Shown here one piece after another: positions 57,179-64,000 of a DNA stretch of 64,000 nucleotides. Below the pieces are notes generated by a model. It saw nothing but the letters and a program-made list of their open reading frames with translations, searched no databases and was not told the origin of the DNA. Both the position numbers and the translations under genes were made by a program. The number at the start of each line of letters is the position of its first letter. Position 1 is the first letter of the stretch. Origin of the DNA: Sorex araneus (Eukaryota > Chordata > Mammalia > Eulipotyphla > Soricidae); NCBI RefSeq assembly GCF_027595985.1, contig NC_073302.1:406636503-406700502 (forward strand). The letters run 5' to 3'.

Positions 57179-58101
57179 TTATGGTCGAGAGCATTTCAAA
57201 AACTGTATATAAAAGTCGTGTCATATAATGAATCTGCCTCCATGTTTCTACCAAAAAATCTATGGAAACTTCATTGATGATCAGCTCCAAGTTAATTTTG
57301 TTTCATCTTTGATCACCCAGTAACCCTCTCCCTTCCACTCTTTTGGAAGCCCATGTACAGCCTAACTCTGTGTGTGTATGTGTGTCCATGTTTCAATATA
57401 ATATTTAGGAATTTTTGTCAAATATGTGATTACAATTTTTATCACACTTAAAAATAAAATAATTCTTTATTACAAAAAACTAAGTCAATATTAGAACGTT
57501 CAGAGGTCTCATAAAAATAATTTTTAAAACAGTTGTTTGATCCAGAAGTCAAATAATGTTCAACTACTGTTAATATGGCTTTTTTGTTAAATCTATAGGT
57601 TGTCGGTTGCAAAATAGAAAGTAAGGTATGACAAGGTATACAGTCATGATGTTAAGGTTTTTGTAAAACCTGGCTCCGGGTTAACATTGCCAAAATATAC
57701 AGAACATGTTTGTTTTTCTTTAAGGAGAAAGACGAACTAGAAGAAGGCGCCGGGGCTAGAAGTCTGAACATTAATCTCCATTTGGAGACTCCACATTGAC
57801 CAATCTGTGGCTGGGTCATAAAATGGGTTCTTGTGTTGGGTTATTTTCTCAGAGGATTAAAAAAGGTGGGAGAGAGGAGGGAGCACTTAATCCTGCGTTT
57901 TCTACCACAGTGCATTTAAAAGTGTAGATAGGGTTCTTGGCAAAAGTCTGGCAAACACTTCAGTGTTAGTATTGTCCATGCAATTCTTTGTCTTTATCCA
58001 AATGATTGCAAACATTTGCATAGTTTGGCTAAACACTGTGATTTGTGTTTGGTTGTGACTGGGACTGAACTGGAAACCTTGTTATCTTGTTTTTTTGGCA
58101 G
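56536..58101 (+). other. SLC26A4: SLC26A4 intron 2
   Basis: The intron runs from gtagcg to ggcag. Its first about 80 bp belong to the CpG island. 57020-57177 is a short SINE-like piece with a microsatellite tail. Otherwise I see nothing recognisable in 56620-57015 or 57180-58090. Confidence 0.85.
57020..57177 (+). repeat. ID-like tRNA SINE with (CAGA)n-(CA)n tail
   Basis: 'gtgctgggaatttagttcag' and 'gaggccctaggtttgaaccc' form a tRNA-like block unlike the type A/B head, followed by tetranucleotide and CA repeats (57102-57177). In SLC26A4 intron 2. Confidence 0.6.
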
Positions 58102-58241
58102 TTGTTCAAGAAAGAGAGCCATTGGTGTACTGAAGACCCTCCTGCCCATCTTGGACTGGCTCCCCAAATACCGGGTCAAGGAGTGGCTGCTTAGTGATGT
58201 CGTTTCTGGAGTCAGTACCGGGCTAGTGGCTACACTGCAAG
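58102..58241 (+). CDS. SLC26A4: SLC26A4 (pendrin) exon 3, entry to the transmembrane domain
   Basis: The acceptor 'ttttttggcag' is followed by exactly 140 nt, the same length as human exon 3, and donor caag|gtaag. Joined to exon 2, the split codon AG|T gives Ser, then [20 protein letters not shown], then [20 protein letters not shown], then LVATLQ and the first base of a Gly codon. The [16 protein letters not shown] segment is the start of the SLC26 sulfate-transporter fold, where the first membrane helix begins. It exits in phase 1, so exon 4 must start in phase 1. Substitutions from the human protein are conservative (for example I for F after KRA, D for E before WLPKY). Confidence 0.97.
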
Positions 58242-58831
58242 GTAAGATTATCATGGCTTGGTTCTGAGTGATGCAAAACTGTCTCTGGGAGCAGTTCTTA
58301 ACCTCCCCAGGCCCCAGCACTCTGGACGAAAGGCTGGCTCAGACTCAAGGCTCCATCCTGCCTCCCAAGTCCCTCAGTGGAGAGATTTGTTTCTTTCTTT
58401 CCCTTTTTTAGACTTTTCTTCTCCAAAAGCCCTGATCTTCTCTAGCTAGATGGACCCAGCAAGTATCCCGCCACCCCAGTAGGAACTTTCCAAATTGATC
58501 AATAAATGCCTATTTGTAACACCTATTATTAGTGAAATAATACTTATCCTCATTACAAGTGCTGTACTCTGATTTTTTAAAATTCAATTCCATCTATTCT
58601 GTTTATATTTTTAAATGATCGTAGTCTATTATTCCTATGCATCCCACATTGGCATTTTGAAACTATCTTAAAGTTTAAAAGAAGTATTTTAGTTTGCACT
58701 CAATATAAGTATTTTTCTGCCCTTCTCCTCCCCCTTATATTTGTCTCATTATTTTAATCTTCTGGTAAAATGTCCCAGATAGATGATTTTTAAAACTTTT
58801 TTGATTTTTATTTATCTATTCTCAATTTCAT

Positions 58832-58996
58832 TTTTTGTGAGACACCCAGCACTGCTCAGGGGCTTCTCCTGGCTCTGTGCTCAGGGTTCACTCCTGGCCA
58901 TGCTCAGGGGACCATATGCAATGCTAGGAATTGATCTGTGATTGACTGTGTGTAAGGCAAGCACCTTAACCCCTGTACTATCCCTCTAGCCCTATG
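58832..58996 (-). repeat. Type A-like SINE, reverse
   Basis: 'gtgagacacccagcactgct' to 'gtactatccctctagccct'. Confidence 0.88.
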
Positions 58997-59914
58997 ATTA
59001 TTTTTTAATGGGCTTTATGCCCAAATTTTATGAGCATCTTAGAAATTTGCTGCATAATGGCTGGATTGCAATATGGGCCTTTTCTTCCCACACTCCTCCC
59101 CACATCTTCATCATCTTTCTGCCACCTCTGTCAAGTCCATGGACCATAAAAACAGAAACATTATTTATTATAATTTAATGGAGTACCTCATATGTGCCAG
59201 GTGCTCAGTGAGCTGACATAGGCATACTACCTATTTACAAACATTTCAAAGAAGAGGACAATGTGTAGTTGGTGCTTCTGCAGGGCCACTTGCAAAAACA
59301 GTGCCCACAGGAGCCCACTGCCCAGCCTTAGAGGTCTTAGAAACAGCATCTCGTAGGGGTTGTAGTCAAAATCGAGTTTCTCTGAAGGTTTACCAAGTTT
59401 ACCAAGTGATAGAACATACGGTTGGGGTGGTGATGCATAGAAAGATGGATGGAAAATAGACTCTTGTGAAAATGAGTAATGATTGTTGAGCAATGTGGTG
59501 AGCAAAATTTGTTTATGGCGTGCTCCAGATTACAGAGTAGACTAGGTAGATTCCCACTACGGAAATATACCATTTCAGCAGCCCCAGAATAGAGTTGCAG
59601 TCTGATCTGCCCAGTCAGAGGGAGGGGACCGTGCCATGTGTAAGTTAAAACAATTCCAGACACCTGTATGCACAGTGGACTCCAAAGGCTGTGACGAAGA
59701 GAGTGTGTCACTCTCACTCTAGGAACACTACAACATCTATTGTGTGTGTTCAGCTTATAACTAACACATAAAATGACACAACATAGATGCCTCCAGAAAT
59801 ACTGAAGAGAATTGAATTGCATTTCTTAAAATCAACTTTATATGCAAAATATGTAGAGATTTTTAAGCCCTGTTTTCTCAACTTTTCATAGGCAAGCATT
59901 TTAGAATAATTCAT

Positions 59915-60052
59915 TTCCAGCTGGGGAGATGGCTCCAAGGACTAAAGCATGTTTTGCACAAAGGCGTTTCCAGTTCAAAGCCGAACACAGCAGCACCAAA
60001 GCACCCACTTGAGGCACTGCTGGGGGCAATTTCCCAAGCAGTTCAGGATGTG

Positions 60053-60056
<4 letters not shown>
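59915..60056 (+). repeat. Old SINE
   Basis: 'ccagctggggagatggctcc' to 'cagttcaggatgtggcca'. Confidence 0.65.

Positions 60057-60102
<46 letters not shown>
60054..60102. repeat. (TA)n microsatellite
   Basis: About 24 units, interrupted on the right by a SINE insertion. Confidence 0.95.
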
Positions 60103-60104
<2 letters not shown>

Positions 60105-60106
<2 letters not shown>

Positions 60107-60286
60107 GTTTTTTTTTTTTTTGGTTTTTGGGTCACACCCGGCGATGCACAGGGGTTACTCCTGGCTCTTCACTCAGGAATCAGCCCTGGCGGTGCTCAGG
60201 AGACCATATGGGATGCTGGGATTCGAACCCGGGTCGGCCGCGTGCAAGGCAAACGCCCTACCCGCTGTGCTATCGCTCCAGCCCCT
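60105..60286 (-). repeat. Type A SINE, reverse, inserted into the (TA)n tract
   Basis: tatatatatgag is present on both sides (ending about 60104, and 60287-60298). Confidence 0.95.
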
Positions 60287-60314
60287 ATATATATGAGTTT
60301 TAATTCTGTTTATT

Positions 60315-60490
60315 GTATGTCAGACATTAAGCAAATGGTTCGGGCCAGTTATATCACGTAATATTGACAAAAGCTATTCTTAACTGCCTTTTTAACAGAT
60401 GAGAAATCAATTCACTCTTGCCCGAGGTTGTGGAACTTGTAAAGTGATATTGTGGAGATCTACACCCAGAGTCTAATTCCTAGGGTCTTA
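60315..60490 (+). repeat. MIR
   Basis: 'attgtatgtcagacattaag', 'tttttaacagatgagaaatc' and 'cacccagagtctaattccta'. Confidence 0.72.
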
Positions 60491-60729
60491 GCATATACAC
60501 TGTGTAGCTCTTTAGGAGAACCATCTTCCAGAAACATATGCTCTATAAAATTATCTTTGTAAGGTGAATTTCTGGGAGATTGGCCTCCTTATCATACACA
60601 AATTCACATAACAAATGTTTATAGACCAGTTCTACAAACATCAGAATTTAGTGGCTTATTTATTATAGGCCTTATAGACCTCAGTACCATCGTAGGTAGA
60701 GGAAGTAGATGATAGACTGATATTTACGG

Positions 60730-61575
60730 GTTGTGATAGCCACTAAAGTGGATGAAACATGCTGGGATAAGGATCAATTGGAGAACGGAAAGGTCTACTG
60801 CAGAGACTGTTAATGGAAGGACTGACTGAGGGGACAGATTTAAGGAGAGATGGCAAGTACTGAACCAGCTGAAAACTGTATCACTAGAGATGTTAAGCCT
60901 TAAGGCCAAACAATATTTTATGGAGGAGCAGGAGGAATTCTAGTTTGGGTGGAGTGCAGAGAGGGGAGGGGAGGGGAGCCGATGAGATAAGGTTAGGCTG
61001 GGCCCCAGGCATCTCACCTGCTTTACCTTGGTCTCAGCCCTGAGGAAATATGCATTAGCTTGAACCAGACCATGCTGAGGGTGGAGAGCGTACTGGCAGA
61101 TCTTTTGGAGCATGGATCTCATGTGCCCAGTAATAGTGTAAGGACAGAGATGAAAACCACAGATAACTCCAAGGATTTGGGCTTGGGTAGCCAAAACGGG
61201 TTTTATTACAAAGACTGACTGAGGAGCTGTTTTGGGATGCCAATCAAGAGTTTCCTGTTGCACATGTTAAATTTAAGATATGTGTAAAGACATCTAAGTG
61301 GGTCTACCAAATATAAAACGGAGCCACTACAAGTGTGGAAGTCAGAAAGCATTCTGGGCTAGATTTTTTAGAATTTAGAAAATCACCCCTGCACAGGTGA
61401 CATAAATGGTTAGGAGTGCCTGGGCCCCAGGTAGGAGGGAAAACAGAGGAACTGAGAGTGTTTAGAGATTAATAAGATGAGGGGCCCATGAAGAAACATG
61501 GGGAGGGTAGGTTGAGGAAGTTAAAGAAAAAGAATGCTGGAGGCCATGGAGAATAGAAGCCAAGAGAGGGGCGTT
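60730..61575 (+). repeat. Ancient medium-reiteration repeat (family not named)
   Basis: 'caagagtttcctgttgcaca', 'tgttaaatttaagatatgtg' and 'aaagacatctaagtgggtct' to 'tggagaatagaagccaagag' follow the 3' part of the family also suspected at 13500-13862. Confidence 0.55.
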
Positions 61576-61591
61576 TGTGGAGGCGAGGTTT

Positions 61592-61790
61592 GGGCCATAT
61601 TATACTGTGCTCAGGACTTACTCCTGGCCCTGTGCTCAGGGATCAAGCACCTATAAGAAAGTAGGGCACTTGCTTTGCACACAGCCAACTTGGATTTGAT
61701 CTTTGGCATCCCATATAATTCCCCATGCCCCACCAGCAGTGATCCCTGACTGCAAAGCCAGATCTGCCCGCCCCTCCCCCCCACAGCAGT
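61592..61790. repeat. Head-to-head SINE fragments
   Basis: 61592-61650 is a reversed type A body ('actgtgctcaggacttactc'). 61655-61790 is a forward body ('tagggcacttgctttgcaca' to 'agtgatccctgactgcaaag'). Confidence 0.8.
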
Positions 61791-62239
61791 GAAGGGTTTG
61801 CTCTCCTCTTCCTCCTTTTGCAAAGAAGAAAGGTTTTCCAAAGTTTACTCGCATCACCTCCCCATAGTGTCATCACTCAGTGTATGAACCAACAGAGTCC
61901 GTGGTTTTCACCAATGGCCTGGATTTCTTTACAACTTGTATTCTTTCAAAGTTGTTAACCAAGTTCCTTAAAAATAACAGTGCTTACAGTATATCTGAGG
62001 ATTAGTAATCCCTAAGCAGGACAGTCTACATGTAAACAAAGTCCCCAGAGCCAGGACTCTAAGAACGGCAAACAAAATTTAGGGAAAGTGGACATTTGAG
62101 TCAAAGTCTGTAGAAAATGAGAGGCTGTGCTTTCATTCCTGTTCCTTCTCCATTTGACTGAGTTCTGTGGGCCGGCTTTCCTTTCTTGGATCCGATTGTT
62201 GTGATTCATTGTCATTTATAGATGTGAACTATTCTATCA

Positions 62240-62395
62240 GTAATACATTGTTTTCTAGAATATAAACTCTGTAAGACAGAGACCAAAGACTTTGTTTCAT
62301 TCTCTCCCATATTCCTCAAAACTTCAAACTGTGGATGGCAGACGTAGGCAGATAACCAATAGTTGTCAAATGAATACACAAATGCCCCTTGTATA
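62240..62395 (+). repeat. L2 3' end
   Basis: 'tctagaatataaactctgta' and 'gcagataaccaatagttgtc' then aaatgaata follow the L2 3' terminus. Confidence 0.75.
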
Positions 62396-62529
62396 AACTT
62401 GGGAAATACATAAAAGGAATATGAAAAAAATATATATCCTCCACAGACTATAAGCTGTCTTTGATCTATCACATATCCTTGTAAATCTCCTAGGCACATA
62501 AGTGCATCTCTATATAAATAAAGTATAAA

Positions 62530-62640
62530 GAAGTCCTGGATTTGAACTATGGCACCACCTGGGCCACTGAGCACTGCTAGAGTGAGTACTATGCTAGGTG
62601 TAGCCCCCAGCATTCTCAGGGCATGTGGCCTGAAAACAAA
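62530..62640 (+). repeat. SINE relic
   Basis: 'gtcctggatttgaactatgg' and 'gtagcccccagcattctcag' only. Confidence 0.45.
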
Positions 62641-63221
62641 TCAACAAAGTTTAAAGAAATATCTGAGATTGATAAACTATAGTTTCAGGATAGTGTGGGG
62701 ACCTCTTGAGGGTAGATGGAGGAAAGAGGATCAGATCAAGGAAGAAATTTACAGCATCAATTCTACTTGCAATAACATATTCTTAAATTGGATGGTGAAT
62801 ATATGAATAATTTTTATACATCATACAAGTAGCTATGTTAAGTAGTTTTTTGTACACCAATATTTCTATTATTTAAACATCTTCTGCTTTATTTTTTTCT
62901 GCTTACAAGAAACATGTTTATATGTTTGGGTAATAAGGGTGAAACAATGTCTACTTATCAGAAATTTGAATGCTGTTTTCCTCACATATTTTTCTCACTT
63001 TTTAATACTTTATCTCCCTGTTCACAACTGTATTTCTAGACATCTTGTCAATTTTATCTCATAGAATTATAATGTGTAAAGTAAAATTTAATTAACCACT
63101 GTGGGAGGCTAGTCATTTAATAAGGGACTTCGTATACTGGTGTGCCAGTAAGCTTGGTTTGTTGCACTTCTCCCCAACTCTTTGTCCTTCCTTTTCTTTT
63201 CTTTCATTTTTTAAAAAATTA

Positions 63222-63285
63222 ATGCTGGGAATCAAACCCTGGCTCTCACTTTTACTATACCACTGGGCCACATCCTCAGAACCTT
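63222..63285 (-). repeat. ID-like tRNA SINE fragment, reverse
   Basis: 'gctgggaatcaaaccctggc' and 'ccactgggccacatcctcag'. Confidence 0.6.
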
Positions 63286-64000
63286 ACTATTTAAAATATA
63301 ATCTTAAAAAAATTTTTGTAATTGCTCAAGGGTCAAGGGACTTAAGTTACTTTCATTGAGTATAATGTGGGAGGTAATACAAGGTAAGCTCTCGACTACC
63401 TGAAAAATTAGCCCATAATATAAGGAAGCATCATTATCATTTTCTGCCGTGCCTCATGGAAAGGCTATAATTATTCCATCCATGAGGTTCTCAACGCAGT
63501 GCAAGCATTCATGCACTCATAACTCATGACTGAGGGTTACAGGGGTAGACTCCCAGAGGGATTTATCTCTCTCTCCAGGTGAGAGTTGTCTTGCTTGCTG
63601 TTATAGTTTTTCTTGGATTGGATCTAATTTTTCTCTTCCTTTCCCCCCAAAAAGAGAGAAAGGAGCAGTGCAACCAACAGTGATGGTCTTGCAGAATTTA
63701 GAGAAGCAATGAATTCCCATGAAACCATCTTTGTGCAAATCTATCCTGAGCCTTGGGGCTGAACTGATGACATTTTTATTCAACAACTGACTTGACTTTT
63801 TCTTCCCACTTGTCAGATGAGTGGAAGATTGAATTACTAATAATTGAGTCGATTCATTTGAGTAGGTGATGCGTGTAGATGCAATCTACCCCAGATGATT
63901 CGGATTATGTTCTGTCCTCTCACAGAGCCACAGACTGTATGAAAAATAAGGAGACCACTGAGGACAAACTACAAATTAAGGATCTCTATGCAATGGCTTT

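Larger units (their letters stand above)
58242..64000 (+). other. SLC26A4: SLC26A4 intron 3 (continues past the window)
   Basis: No sequence resembling exon 4 (MAYALLA... region) preceded by an acceptor is present up to the right edge. Repeats are listed separately. The intervals 58242-58830, 59000-59910, 60495-60730, 61795-62235, 62645-63220 and 63290-64000 hold nothing I recognise. A short MIR-like phrase (gtgccaggtgctcagtgagc) lies near 59195. Confidence 0.8.

Noticed and set aside
63940..64000. SLC26A4 exon 4 at the right edge ('caatggcttt')
   Set aside because: No acceptor AG precedes it in the required phase and the preceding sequence has no pyrimidine tract.

Overview
This is a mammalian nuclear locus. 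The genes are split by GT-AG introns, about two thirds of the window is intergenic or intronic, and it is dense in interspersed repeats. The dominant repeat is a tRNA-headed SINE with 'ggggctggagcgatagcaca' at its head and a 'gggtgtgacccaaaaagc' + poly(A) end. I recognise this as a shrew (Soricidae, most likely Sorex) SINE. No bacterial-style features (operons, ribosome binding sites, CRISPR) are present.

Two protein-coding genes are supported, both on the + strand. At the left is the 3' part of BCAP29: a 101-nt coiled-coil exon (17372-17472), then a last exon from 24157 whose reading frame ends in a KKSL dilysine tail at 24192. At the right is the 5' end of SLC26A4 (pendrin): a CpG-island promoter with a probable non-coding exon 1 (donor at 55585/55586), exon 2 with the start codon (56375) and exon 3 (58102-58241). 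Exon 4 and the rest of the gene lie beyond the right edge. This order, with about 31 kb between the genes, matches the human 7q22 arrangement BCAP29 > SLC26A4.

Layout: 1-17371 is probably BCAP29 intron, containing an EFCAB11 processed pseudogene (10207-10646, minus) with an inverted 5' segment. 17473-24156 is the last BCAP29 intron, crowded with SINEs. 24193-25130 is 3' UTR and flank. 25150-55240 is intergenic: L1 3' ends, L2, MIR, a MaLR LTR, SINEs, a retroposed transcript of unknown origin that interrupts an L2 (44624-45871), and a 217-bp GAAA array. 55240-56620 is the SLC26A4 CpG island. 56536-64000 holds SLC26A4 introns 2 and 3.

The two genes are unrelated in function: an ER membrane sorting chaperone and an apical anion exchanger. 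The most interesting non-genic signal is a second SINE family ('type B' here). It shares the tRNA head with the common family but has a different body, lacks a poly(A) tail and ends in short CAGTGCTA-like repeats. A longer relative of its body lies at 49890-50540. All family names are from recognition by eye; no database search was run.
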